Both the position numbers and the translations under genes were made by a program. Of a stretch of DNA of 64,000 nucleotides, positions 48,251 through 61,800 are shown in pieces. The notes below the pieces were generated by a model. The model had not been told where the DNA came from. It ran no database searches and saw nothing but the letters and a program-made list of their open reading frames with translations. Within the stretch, counting starts at the first letter, position 1. Each line of letters begins with the position of its first letter. The stretch is from NCBI RefSeq assembly GCF_964355755.1, contig NC_092670.1, positions 20,769,201-20,833,200 of the forward strand, read 5' to 3'. The stretch comes from Antedon mediterranea. Taxonomy: Eukaryota > Echinodermata > Crinoidea > Comatulida > Antedonidae.

Positions 48251-49681
48251 TAATCTGTAGGCCTATGGCTAGTTTCAGGGTTAGTTTCAGGGTTTGTATC
48301 AGGTGTCACTTCATCGGCTTGTCTAAAAAGTGGACGCGTAGGTGCAAGAACTGTTAGCCCTACGATAAAAGTTAGAACAAATTAAAAATTCCGCTTTAGA
48401 AATGTTGAGCCAACTATGGCTTAACTAACTGGTTATTTAACCATATAAAAATGCAAATAACAATCAACTTACTTTCTACATTGTTTGGCAAATTAATTTT
48501 ACTATATCTACGTCGATAGATGAAAACGATAAGTAGGACTATAAGCACCAATAGTACGATGGCTGCGAATACCATCATACCAATGAACATGTTTTGGCCT
48601 GTAAAGAACAAAGTATACATCAATAATATAATATGACATAACAAATTCATTAATGATATTGTTTTATATTGTGCATTCTGAACGTAGGCCACTGATTAGC
48701 TAATTCTTAAACAAATCAAGGAAGAAAACTCTTTCGTAAGGACTGTTACCACTTTTTTTTTAAATAGAAAATAGGGTGTGGAAGAATTTACTTTATAGAA
48801 GACCTACTATTGTCACTTGTAATAGCATCATGCACAGGCTCTGCTTGTGTTGTAGAATATGTAATAGATGCTGTAGTAACAGCAGTAGCAACAGTAGAAG
48901 AAGGAGTAAATATTTCATCTGGTGTTGATAATTCTATCGGAGTAGGTGATACCATTCCTGTTAAAAAGCGTTAAAAATGCTATTCATTTACATATTGGTA
49001 TCAACGTTATACGAGGTTCATTTTTCTTGAGTGCAGGAGTAAACAATAGACCACTTTTAGCAGTAGTGAATTTTAATGGATATAGCAATATCAACACAAC
49101 CTTACCTGGACATTTGTCGGTACATTTAGTAACATCAAAGAACACGGAGTCTTTACTGCACCATATCTCACACGGGTCACACACACCTGTTCCCACGTTA
49201 CAGTATGTCATTGGAAAATCTAGACATCTATTGGAACATGCATCAAGCACCACAGGTTCTACAAAATGCAAATAATATAGGCCGATGTAACTACGCTCCG
49301 CGTTGATTGAATTGAAATATATATTTATATTTCAATTCAATGATTTTTGTGTGATGTAAGATAAATAATAAAACAACAAAATTTCTGTTTCTGGTCTAAA
49401 CCTACACCTACGTAATTTTTACTATGAATACAACATCTCTTTTGAAAGACAAATCAAATCTTACCATCTAAACATCCAAGAGATTGACATTTGTTTGAAT
49501 TATAAAATTGCGAATCTTCCTCACAATATATGTTACAGTTCTCACATATTGCTGTTAGTTCGTTGCAATATACGTACTTAAATTGTTGACAACGATTGTT
49601 ACAAACGTCAACCGCCAATGTTATCCAATGATTACATATAACCAAGAGAATTACAAGAGCATTTTTTATCAACGTCATCAT
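48127..49681 (-). CDS. TNF-receptor-like type I membrane protein C
   Basis: Exons 49465-49681, 49106-49258, 48808-48957, 48473-48598 and 48127-48359 join in phase 1 to 292 residues. A signal peptide (MMTLIKNALVILLVICNHW) precedes two cysteine-rich modules almost identical to those of receptor B. A Thr/Ser-rich stalk, a transmembrane helix at about 178-200 (MMVFAAIVLLVLIVLLIVFI) and an Arg-rich stop-transfer follow. The 90-residue tail is rich in Pro, Thr and Glu and unrelated to that of B. It contains NPETNPETS and a PAQE motif at about 271-274 that fits the TRAF-binding consensus [PSAT]x[QE]E. There is no death domain. An untranslated exon at 50932 is inferred; the ATG exon begins at 49735. 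Confidence 0.72.
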
Positions 49682-50019
49682 GGTTGATGAAAAATGTGTA
49701 GGCCTATCTGACAGAAACGATGAGGAAATATTAACCTGCAGTAGAAAAAAAGAGAAGGTGATTAAGCAAACTTTTGTTAATATATTGATTTCCTTTTAAA
49801 ATACAAAGTACTGTACGGTAATATATGTAATTATGTTCTGAGTCATCAAGTTATTTCCGTAATGTGCGTAATTCCCCGTGAAGCATATGCCTGTAATGTG
49901 ACGTCAGTTAAAGTTATCAATGAAACGCCCACCCACGTCACGCGATCGAATGCATTTCCGGTAACGTCATTGTATACGGTATTATTACATTTGTTTGAAA
50001 ACCTATAGGCAGAAGAGGA

Positions 50020-50345
50020 GATGGGGTGTGGTGGTTGGAGATGGGGTGGGGTAGTTGGAAATGCGGTGGGTGGAGATGGCTGTGGTGGTTGGAGATGGGG
50101 TGGGGTATTGGAGATGGGGTGGGGTATTGGAGATGGGGTGGGGTGGTTGGAGATGGGGTGGGGTGGTATGAGAGTGAGAGGAGTGGTTGGAGATAGGGTG
50201 GGGTGGTATGAGATGTGGTGGTTGGAGATAGGGTGGGTTGGTATGAGAGGGGTGGTTTAAGAGGGGAGGGTGGGGTATGAGATGGGGTGGTTGGAGATAG
50301 GGTGGGGTGGTTGGAGATGGGATGGGGTGGTATGAGAGGACTTGT
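50020..50345. repeat. G-rich minisatellite (GGAGATGGGGTGGGGTGGTT type)
   Basis: Irregular tandem units of 20-30 bp, with GGGGTGGGG cores on the plus strand and C-rich on the minus strand, in the 5' intron of receptor C. Runs of four G at short spacing could form quadruplexes. The antisense 159-codon proline-rich frame is a by-product. Confidence 0.88.
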
Positions 50346-50931
50346 TGGAGATAGAGTGGAAATCAGTGGTGGAGAAAGCTGTTTTTGAGGAAATCCACTG
50401 TCTAAAAATTGCAACATTTTAGATTATTAAACAAAATTGAGCTGATTGGCGATATTCATTCTCACTTAAAGCGTGTGGAGTAGAACGCCTAAAAATAACG
50501 ATACCCTACTATTCCATTAGTAATTCCGTCGTTCCTATTCGCCAACATTTCAATTGCTTCATTCAAAACTAGATATCGATCTCATTTTTTTACAAAACTA
50601 AAATAATTTTTCCCAATTTATTTCCTATTCAAGACAGGACAATGCAAAACAAGGTTTTTCTTTTACCTGTGTAATCCTGGATAAAGATGTTGTAATATAT
50701 GAAGTTCTAAACTTAAACTGGTCATTCTCTCTACACCCTTTTCCTAACTTTCCCCTCCCCATTAAACTTGCGCCTATGAGTGTTTGAAACGTAGGCCTAC
50801 CTCTAAAATAAAGTGGGGGCAGACCATCGTGTGATTAACTATAGCTATTCAAATCAATTTATCATAACTTAACATTAATTATTTTAAAGTGAATCACGTA
50901 CTAGTTTTAGAATAAATAATATTCGACTTAC

Positions 50932-50985
50932 CTTTCGTATTGGTCCTTCGTACTGCTTGAATGTTACTTGATTGTCAGGCAGTGA
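50932..50985 (-). other. Untranslated first exon of receptor C with AT-rich promoter
   Basis: A donor (GTAAGTCG) follows 50932. The exon matches that of receptor B. Upstream on the minus strand are TATATATATCTATTTTAT and TTTTATATCATT, which could serve as TATA elements; the start site is uncertain. Confidence 0.5.
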
Positions 50986-50999
50986 TGCAATGATTGAAT

Positions 51000-52870
51000 G
51001 ATATAAAATGATAAAATAGATATATATATAGTATTGGTTATCGCTACTATAAATAGTACAATACGAGTAAAATGGGTATTTCCCTTTTATTTAGTATGAG
51101 GGCGCGCTCATTTATGCTGTCAAGCAACATTGATAGGAGGTCTGTGTAGCATGGCCTACGGTTGTACAGGGCTTATCGAAGCATTTTGACCGAAACATAC
51201 ACTTTCTCAATTTTAGTTTACTGCAATTATTTAAAATGACACAAAATGCAATTTGACATATAATTCAAAAATTGGTTCTGATATTGTTTGTTTTGGTTTT
51301 GTACCAGGGATTCACATAATTACTGCCACCATATACAGTACTTTATAACGTTAGGTCTACAAAAAAAATAAAAAATCAATTATCGACCTTTTTTTTACGA
51401 GTGGGCCAATGTTTTTGTTTATCGCTAATGTCCATCGCATTCACTCACATTGTATGAAACCCGTAAGGCTTCACATTTTCAGAGCAAATTAATGTTATCA
51501 GACTAAAGTTTAATTCATGTCGCTGAAATACAAAATGTTATATTAAGTAGAAAAATAGGTCTCACTAATATCTTTACACAAATATTACCAGAAATAGTTA
51601 AACGATGATACTTGATAGGAGACAGTTTTTTTAACTCACAAGTATACAATATTTATATTTTAGTTAATATTTTCTTATATTATATATATGTTTATAAATA
51701 ATAATACACTGAGTGGTATGTACTGGTACAGTATTTCAAACTGTAAACAGCCTCTTCAACCTTGTTATGCTGCAGTAAATGATGGACAAAGGCTATTTGA
51801 TTATAGTAAAAATGTGTGTTTCTGCAGTTCAGGTGGTCAATCCAACAAGGGGACACGGTTTATTTATTTATTTTTATTTATTCTGTAAAAACACTCAAAA
51901 TGCAACAGAAGTTGCAATTCTTGTGAGTTTACAAAAGGTATAACAATTAAAACAGTTATAAAAATAAAATAGATCAAACGTTACAGATGTATTGTCCCCC
52001 AAAAACATGAAAAATTAAGATTAATTAAATCAGACTTTGGATATGTTATTTTGTAGTTTTAATAAAGTTAATCACTTCCGTAGAAGAAAAACCGAAAAAA
52101 ATAATGTTTTCAATTATAAAATGACGAAATAAAAAAACCCATTGGCTGGCAGCAAATTGACAATTTTTTGCTTTAAACAGAACCGATAAATACACATTAT
52201 AAAATCGCTAGATCAGCATCTTACTTTTAGCACATACGACCAAGTGCGCACGCCCCATCTTGGGTCTACAACACTGAAGATTTATGAAGGAATTAAAATT
52301 AGATAGGCAGAAAAGAAAATTGTTATCATGTTTTCTTGTTTATTAATTTAATAAAATAGAAACAACAAGTATAGTGTACCAAGGGTGGCAGAAGAGGCAG
52401 ACAGCTTCTGCCCCGACTTAGGCGTGTCTCTCTAACACAAAAACATAAAATAAATTGATTAGATATAAATTATTATATATATAGTTGTGATTTGAAATAG
52501 TGTAAAATAATAAAGTTTTAAACTGTCTGTACAAATGTTTCCAATTTGTTGTCTTTGAAAGAATAAATTTTAAACGTCAATAACCTCACATATTAATATA
52601 TATGTTATATACATTTAGGTTACTAAATAAAAACAAACGTTAACAATTTGCTTAATAATTAATTTTGTAATGTCAGTAGGCCAATAACAAGCCTTGGTAT
52701 GAGCGTAGGTACTCAATATGCACGCACAAAAGTGTAGTAGGTCCTACAAAATGTTGAACACTTTCGTATTTCTATATACGCGTTTGGATAGACTCCCGAA
52801 TATGACGTGATTTTATTCGTTTCACTGTCTTTCTAAGTTCACCTCTTCAAAAGTTGTAATGCGACATCGA
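51000..52870. other. Intergenic region between receptor C and the GPCR, no gene seen
   Basis: AT-rich. The two genes point away from each other, so both promoters should be here. The 66-codon frame at 51688-51888 lacks support. Confidence 0.45.
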
Positions 52871-52880
52871 TATATTGAGT

Positions 52881-55800
52881 ATGTTATATTTTGAATCACA
52901 CGCGAGTTGGTTATTTTTATTTTTTCTTGTTAACAGTTTCGTTGCTACAGGTAAGACAACATTTATTTATAAACTATTTTAAAACAGTTTTTCTCCTTTT
53001 TTTTTTATAGTAGGCCTATAAGTTCTCTCAGTGAATTTCCTTTCCACCTTCACTATTAGGCACCGCGGCCTATGTAAAATATATCCTCCGCGACTGTGCT
53101 TTCACACGTATTTTAAGTAAGTGAAGTTATTGGATTTCCACACTTTTTATAATTATATATTATAATATTTATTATAATTCATTCCAATAATTATTTGACT
53201 TTACTATTATTCTTTAAAAACGTTGCAAAAAATCATATTTTATAAAATATAAAAAGTTATATTAGGACTCCAATGGAAACTAATTCTTTTTTGTAGAACT
53301 AATTATAATGAAGACTATAATTAATGAACAAACAGGCCTACATTAATTGTTACAGTTATCAACAATAGGCGGCTAAGCCTCAGATTGATCGGTATATCTT
53401 CATATTTACTAAACTTGGCAATAATACATAACAGGGAGTGTCCAATCATGTTGCGTAATAAACGTTTGTTATAGCTTACAAACAACAGATCTGAAATATT
53501 TTATAGTATACCTACAGTATATCATCACAAAATCAATACAAACATAAATTGAGAAAGTAGTAATTCAAAACCGTTAATGATCAAAAAATACAATCTAGGG
53601 GATCTTTTGTATGCATGTAAAAAGACAGTATGTAGGCTAAAACCTTCATTAGGTTTATTTTAATAGGCCTATTTTATTGGATTCGTCACGACAGATAAGC
53701 TATTGCAGATCCGCCTAAGGAAGTCAAGTCACTGGTTCATGCTCGTTCTAAACATACACATACATTTCAGAGGACCCATTCGGGACTCACCAAACTGTCC
53801 TCTGCGTAGAGCTGTTCTACTAGAAGGATTATATTGTATACAAATGGAATTATTTATCATTATTTATTTCTTTCAGCTTTACTAGAAACAGACGAACATT
53901 CAGGAAAAGGTAGGCCTATAATGTCTCAATTAATTATAACCAAACACAAAATCAATGGTAGCCTTCATTACTTAGTAATTTTAGTTATTTATAATTAATA
54001 ATAATAATTTTGATGAACTTAATTAAATATTTAATGTAAATAATCAGACGTCTCATGCATTCTGCCGGAAGTAGACAGGCTATAGTAACTAAAAGTTGCG
54101 AGTAACAACATCTGGTTTACCGATTAAGTGTGTTTACAGAATTATTACAAAATCACAAATTACTTAATATTCCACAAAATGTCAATATGAACTAACATTT
54201 AGTTCATTAATTAGTTTTTTAATGTTGTTTCAATTCATTTTTATTTCGGATTTCATGAACATTTTAACGAAGATAAGGCCTAAACACATACATAATATTT
54301 TCACATTTATAAATTCTAAAAACAGCGGTGGCAGTATTTGGAACTTCAGGATCTGGAGAGAATGTTTATTTTCACACCGAGGATGAACACAAGCAAGACA
54401 AAGATGTACACGTGATGATGACGGCTGCACCAGTTGTGGCGGGAAGTGGACCTTCCGGTTCAGTAGTAAAGGACACGACATCATATGTTAGAATAAATTT
54501 ACACAACATTGGAACTGTAGTTTCAAACGAAGACACAAGACACACATCTAACACTCATACTGAAGAGAGTACGTCAGGAGGTTGGTGGAAAGAGGAGACA
54601 ACAAACAACTATACTCATTATTCGGTAGAAACTGTGACACCAGGAACAACGGAACACAGCTTTAACATCCATGAAGAAAGTGGAGTAGATACACTGAGAA
54701 ACAATTCCGAAAGAGTGGAGTCGGAGATGCCAATTTTAGCAATACCTACAGAACCAACTGTTGACACTGGACCAGGTAAAAGACGACTATTGTGGACTGC
54801 AATCAAATTGCAGACGACATCTCAAAGAACGGATGGCAAACAAGAAAGGGATACATTGTTATACAAATTTCGGTCATAGCATTAGTACTTCATGGTCTTC
54901 TCTCAAAAATAAGAATTATAATTATATTATTTAGTACACTTTTCAGGAGAGCGTTTGTCATAAATTAATCCATTTAAACTGATCATTTAAAATAAATCTT
55001 CACGCTGTATATTATTGTAGTTAGAAAAAATTATTTGCATTTTCGTAAACATTTTTGCAAATATTTCAATTAAGTTACTGTTCTATACATTTTAAGTACA
55101 TTATTTTAAATGTCGGGTTTTCAGGTACAAGTAATTAGATGAATTCATCTTGCTAATTTTCAAGCTTTTGCTTTTATTTAGGTTACATAGTTCTCATAAG
55201 TGACTATCAGAATGGGGTTATTGAGCATGCGTACTTGGAAGATGAGCACGATACCAATGTGTCTTTTTCTGTGCTACCAATAGGCATTAGGCCTACATTC
55301 GGTGTATCAGGAATCGCATTTGATCCCGTAGATAGCGTTGTTTACTGGTCTGATCGGAGTAAAAAGGTAATCGAAAGGGCGTATCTGGATGGTACACACC
55401 GTCACGTGATAGTGAGAAATGTTGGTAAGTCTCTTTTTTTTCTTCTCATTTTATACATTGATTTTTTCATTTCCCTCTTCCCTCTTCTCATTCTCAAATA
55501 TGATTTATCTTTATTTATAAAAAAAATATTGTTGATGTTGGTGTAACAAATGCTGTTTTTCAAGCTCGTCAACTTTGTGTTTCCATTTATCTCGTAATGT
55601 ATCTTACGAAACTTTATGAGTGACTTCTCAAATTAATTATTAAATCGAAAAAAAACTTCAATAGTATCATCATTTACGTTTTTGTTTATTCTATGAAATT
55701 CTGCTGGTATTATAGTGTATGGCACAGGTTTGAATATTGCGTCATCGTTTATCAGAAATGAAATGTGTTTACTGTCACTAGACATGATTTATATTATTTA

Positions 55801-58800
55801 CAAATAGAAACTATATATATGAACTTGTTTGGTCCTACAGAAATACAAAGTTGTTGAGCATAAATGAAATATCGTGTAGACTTTTTAAACTGTATTACTA
55901 TTATTAGTAACAGGACAGAGTGGAATTGAAATGACTAAACAACATACGATTGATGTGGTGTTATACCTTAAACATAGTATAGTCCAAAAGACATATTATT
56001 CTCTACTAAACTGCTACTACTGTTATTTCAAATGCTTATAACATTAAACATGTCTTTATGTTATCATTTATATCGATATCTGCTTTACAATAATAACATC
56101 CCTATTCATACGTTATGAGCTAAATTTCCAGTGGCAAAACGAGTGAATATACACAACTAAATACTCTGATACCTATGAAGAGGACGCATGGTCACAGGAG
56201 TGTTTCTGTATATCTACAGTATTCACCGTAGTTAATATTATATCAACTAGAAATGTCCCCCTTTTAATGGCCTCTACTATCAACAATTCAAATTCCAGAT
56301 GCCTCTTCACTTGCACTTGACTTGGTCAACAGGAGGTTGTTTTTTGATGTTAACAATAACAAAAATACAGAAATAGAACGATCCAATCTGGATGGAACTG
56401 GACGAGTTACCGTGGTTAAAAATCAAAATTTTGAAATTGACGATGTTGAAATTAATAAACGGTAAATGTGTTTTTTTTTTATTTAGGTAAAGAACGTAAC
56501 GAAATGATTTGTTAAATAATTGCTGTCTTCTAATTGTTGTCCAATCTTTTTTCTTTACTGTCCTACAGTTTAACATATTCTAAATACATAATTTACAACT
56601 GTAAATTCTTTAGTATAGTGGAATTATAAGTTCATATATTAATGAAAACAATTATTTATGCCCTCAATAAGTATTTAGTAACCTCCGAAAAGCTGGAGCT
56701 AAGTCACACATGAGCCTTTAAACATAATTTAAATATAAAATTGACTTATAGGCCTATTTAAATAAGTTTCTCAAAAAGAACTGTTTTGTTTTCTTGTCTC
56801 GTAGCTTTGTCTATTTTAGTTCTATGGAGGCAAGAAAGATAGAGCGCGCTGTCAAGACGAGTGGAAAGCAAAGGAAAACTCTAGCTGAGGAAATTTCCCC
56901 AAAAGGCCTGGCCATCTCATCAGACGGTATGTATCATTATCATAGGTCTACTATTTTTCTTAGGGTCCCAAGTACTCCTCCCCGATCAGTTCCTGAACAA
57001 CCACATTCAACAACCACGGTCTATATATTGTTGTTTAAGGTAAAGGTATCTACTGGACTGACGGAACATCTAACCATGTGATGGAAAGTGACCTATCAGG
57101 CGATAGCAAGACGATGGTTTTGGACTCTTCCTACTATCCTGGTCTGAACAACACTCAAGATGTTGCCGCCATTGGAGAGTACCTGTTCGTAATCACAGGT
57201 GACAGTGACCGTCTTATTCGGATAAATCGAAACAATCTTCAAATACAAGATATTGGAGAAGCTGTTTTCAATGATCCACGCAAAATAAAGATCGGTAAGT
57301 ATACAAACAATATAACAAGACTAGTCTAGGTTCTAATATTGGTAAAAATGTTGGCATATATGGTACACTTAAGCTGGAAAAATCAAATTACAGTAATAAA
57401 GAAATCAAGAAAGAAAAAAGAAAGTTGTCTGAGAAAGTTAAATCAACACCATGAGCAATACTAGACTTCCAGAGACATTATTTATATAATAAACGATCTG
57501 GATTCAACTGGGATGCCTGGATCAGACGTTAACTGCCAATCAATCAATCAATCAATCAACAATTGGGTTTTAATTTGTTTTCTTTTAATTTTTTGCAGTT
57601 TCATTGATGGGAGCATTTCTAGCAATGCCAACAAAGACAGGTAACGTTATCGTATTTAATTTAAATTAATTATTTAGACGATATATCGTTGTTTAAATGA
57701 AATGTAAATACAATTTCTAGTACCGATAGGAAGAGGGTTTACATGTAAAAGTATACATCCAATCATTACATTAACACAGTTTCTATTGTCAAGTGGTTAG
57801 TAAACTTGGATATTACCATCATTAACTTTTACAATTTGTTTTACAACAAACAGATTCTCTGTTGCAACGTTTTATGGCAACTAATGAAAAAGCAACAGCA
57901 GAATTTGCACCACAGTGCAAGGCGTTAGGTCTTGATGAACGAGAGCCACTCGTGTACAATGATGAAGCTGGTGAGTATTAAGCTCTGTCTACACTATCAA
58001 ACTAGTTTGCCAAAAGAGGTATGATGTGACAAATATGGTAGTGATATGACATCATCATGTCCATACATGGCCGGCACATCAACATATTTTTGTCTCAAAA
58101 AGTTTCAGACTTTACTACTTTAGGTATCAATCATTGAGAAGTAACCAAACAATTGGCAATTAATCCACGTTGTGAAATCGGGACACAAACATTACAGTAC
58201 TGTGGTTATTATTTTGAAAATTAATTTTTGTTCTTGTATTGGTTTTTGCTTTAGTTGGTACACTGTCAAAATCACGTGGTTCACATACTGACGTAAATAT
58301 TCATTCAAGCTCATCGATTTTGTATTCCATATCACCCTACTCATCTCAAGGTAATTGTACAATATCATTTCAACATTTGTAATGGAACGCTCAATACGAT
58401 AAAACTTATTGGCGTGCCAAATATCTCAAGAAAAAACCAAATGTAGCTGTCTATTTTTCATGTCAAAGATTACCAATAGTAAATTATAGACCTATCTAAA
58501 ATGTTCAAAACCTGTGTGTAATAACACGTTATTCTTGTTCTTTTTTTCAAGGAGAGACATGTAGTGTATCGCTATTATGGAACAACTCGTATGACAATAC
58601 TTTAATACAAAGGTTTGTACTGTTGTTAAAGATCAAACATGGATTATGTTTTAAAAAAAAGATAACAAAAAATAACTCACCCCAAACTTCATTGAATAAG
58701 TAACTTGAACGAATGGTTTGTTTGTGCAATTCCCCCTAAAAAAAATCCTAAAACAGTTGCAGGCATGTCACAATCTTTATAAAAAGAAATCAATATATAT

Positions 58801-61800
58801 TATATAGAACTGTCACAATGTGGAAATCGGTTAGATTATATTCGTAACCTAACATAAGGTATAGTCGATAGCATATGTTAAACATAATAAATAGGCTTAC
58901 CTGTTTTCCATTTTGGTTTATTTCGGTGGGCCGAAACACATTGAAACTGTATGATGTTCATCATGGATAAAAATGTGTGTAGCTTGAGTTGAGTTACAAC
59001 TTTAGAGACTTCTTGTGCAATGAAAGGACCATACCATTCTCATAATAAATTCAATATAGGCTACCTAATGAAGGCCCCGTATCTTTTTTCTACCCTGATA
59101 CAAACTATCTTATAAATTAACTAGTATGGTTCTATCATTTGTTTTCTTCTTAGAGTTAACAAAGAAGAAGAAATGGTCTACTTTCTTGCAAGCAGACTTG
59201 TATCCATTGTAACCTATAATGTAAATGAAGATGCAGTCGCTAATGGAAACACCTTTATACATTTTCCTTCGGATGAGGTAATGTCTTTCTACAAAGTTTG
59301 TTCAAAACATAACCTTAAACATTAGGCCTACACAGAAGAAGATTGATAGGCAGTGGGAGATTTGTCTCCTCGCCATGTATTGAATGAACATTGTAATTGA
59401 TGTTCTTTATCTTAATAAACCTTTATTTTTAGATACGCTGGAAGAGAAATGGTTACCGTACCAGAGGAACAAGCAAGCCTGTGTGCACATACATTGATAG
59501 AACTTCACTGTAAGAATTAAACTATATCAATTTTCTTTCTTCAATAAAGTGAACACTTTTTAAAGCTACTTTTTAAAAAAACGTAATGCATACTTGTTCG
59601 TACTCAGCAACTTGTTGCTGATGCAAAATATTAAAAAAAAGCTTGACGTACTTTATTTATAAAGATACAATAATTGATTTGGTCAACAGTTCCTTTTCTC
59701 CGGATGGATGCAAGACCTTCGCAAGTGATGCCAGGAAAAATGGCGTATCGTGCTCTTGCCACGAAGGGACTTCATTCGCACTCCTAATGGATATTTCGTC
59801 ACTGGTACGTACAATGAAAATTGCAAATACTGCTGCAGTTCAGTCTGACTGTGCTCACTATGCAAATATTGTAATATAAATGGGTTGGCCTCCTCACAAG
59901 TTTTTATAAAGACGTACTGTACTACATTAAATTACACACTCTCTAAGCATAATCCAAAAAAGATGCATGGACTACAGCATGTATTACCAGACGTTACTGA
60001 AACTGATTTGAAATAATGCTCATCTTCTTAAAATCTTCTCTATTACAGATTTACTATCCAGAAGCACTGTTGATAGTTACTTGCTTAGCCACAGTCTTGT
60101 CAATTTTAAGTCTACTGCTGATCATCTTCGGAACTGCAATAATGAAGTAATTATGCTTACAAAAGAATATCATGATCTTCATTTTTATAGTTGATTGGAC
60201 AGGAGAAAGTAGTAAAACCATAGCAATTGGAACTTAATCTTAGTGTTTAATATTAGTAAAATTTGACTTCAGGCTAAATATATAGGTGTGCCATAATCAA
60301 ATAATTCCCCTATAAAGACCTATTTACATAACTAGTTCATTGTTTAGTTTTATTTATGTAATACTATAATTGTCTTACAATTTACAGGAGAATGAAACAT
60401 CTTCCAGAAAAGAGCCTCATTCGAAATCTGTCAATTGCTTTGCTACTGGCGAATGTTGCACTATTGGCAGATACGGGTGCTGATTTAAACACATATTTTG
60501 TAAGTGATCTTTCGTTACAGTTCGTATGACTGAAGAGGTAATACGAAATAGATTGGTAAATCTTGTACTCTTTTATTACAGGAGCTTACAAACACGATGG
60601 CGTTATCGATTCACTTCTCACTAACATCCGTTTTCGTCTGGTTGTTCTTAATGATTTTCGACCTCTTCATCAAAGAGAAATTCGCATCCTGCCGAGCACA
60701 GAACTTCAATTGTTTCTACCAGTCGTTTGGTTGGGGAATGCCAATATTGATTTCTGGACTGAGTGCCGGGCTGCTGTGGGACGAATATGCTGCACCAGAA
60801 TACAGGTATGCGAGAAAAGTGGAACTTTGTAGTTATCATGCTTACCTACCAATCCTAGGCTCTTGTTTCAAGGGTTACATAAAGAATTCTGTTTTTCAAA
60901 CTAAGCTTGCATTATCGTGAATATAATCTAAACAAACATCATTCAAAAGTATAACTATGACATATGACATGACTTCAGGAATCAATTTCTACCATTATCA
61001 CACAGATCATGGCCAGACCCAGACACTGAAGCTATATGGAGCATGGTTGGACCAATCATTTTCTTTATTGCGGTAAATATTCAAAGCTTTCATTAGAACA
61101 CGATAATGTCCTAACTCGGTTTAAACGTTGTAAATCATTAAGGAATTACAAGACTATGTTGCAACGAAGCCATATATATGGCTGCGTTCGCGTGTTCAAG
61201 TTAGTGTTTACCGACCAACCGACCGACATAGTGAGCTGTAGAGTCGCGTTAAAAACTGTATAGTATCGTATTCATCAGTAACAACAGTAGTTTGTGATTT
61301 TTAATAGATATGTAGTTGTGTAATTAGGTGCATTCGAGTTCTCAGTAACCATTCCATACATATTTAAATATAAACATGTATTGTATTTTAGATATCATTG
61401 TTGATGTTGTTGGTTTTAATTGTTCAAAGTTGCAGTGCCAGCTCTATGCATTTGATCAAACAGCAAGAACGGTACAGGCGACAAAAACGAACAAGGTATT
61501 TTCCATAGCTGTAATATCCATATTTCAGAAATAATTAACTAATAGGATATTTATTATCGGTGCTATCTGAATAAAACTATTAAATGTTTTATAATTTTTG
61601 TTTAGGTTAAAAATTGGGCTGTTCACCTTTCTACTAATATACATAAGTGCTACGTGGTCTATTGGGGTGTTTGGAATCAAGAACATAGATCTACAATATG
61701 TGTTTGTCATTCTGAATGGAACAATTGGCTTTGTGCTCTTATTATGCATAAACAGATTGTCAAAGAGGGTGAGTATTTAACGTCTTGTTAAGATTGTTTC

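Noticed and set aside
49938-50417. 159-codon proline/serine-rich protein on the minus strand
   Set aside because: It is the complement of the G-rich minisatellite; no splice sites or non-repetitive coding part.
54230-54806. Minus-strand frames opposite the GPCR Thr/Ser-rich exon
   Set aside because: They are shadows of the plus-strand exon, which has matching splice phases on both sides.
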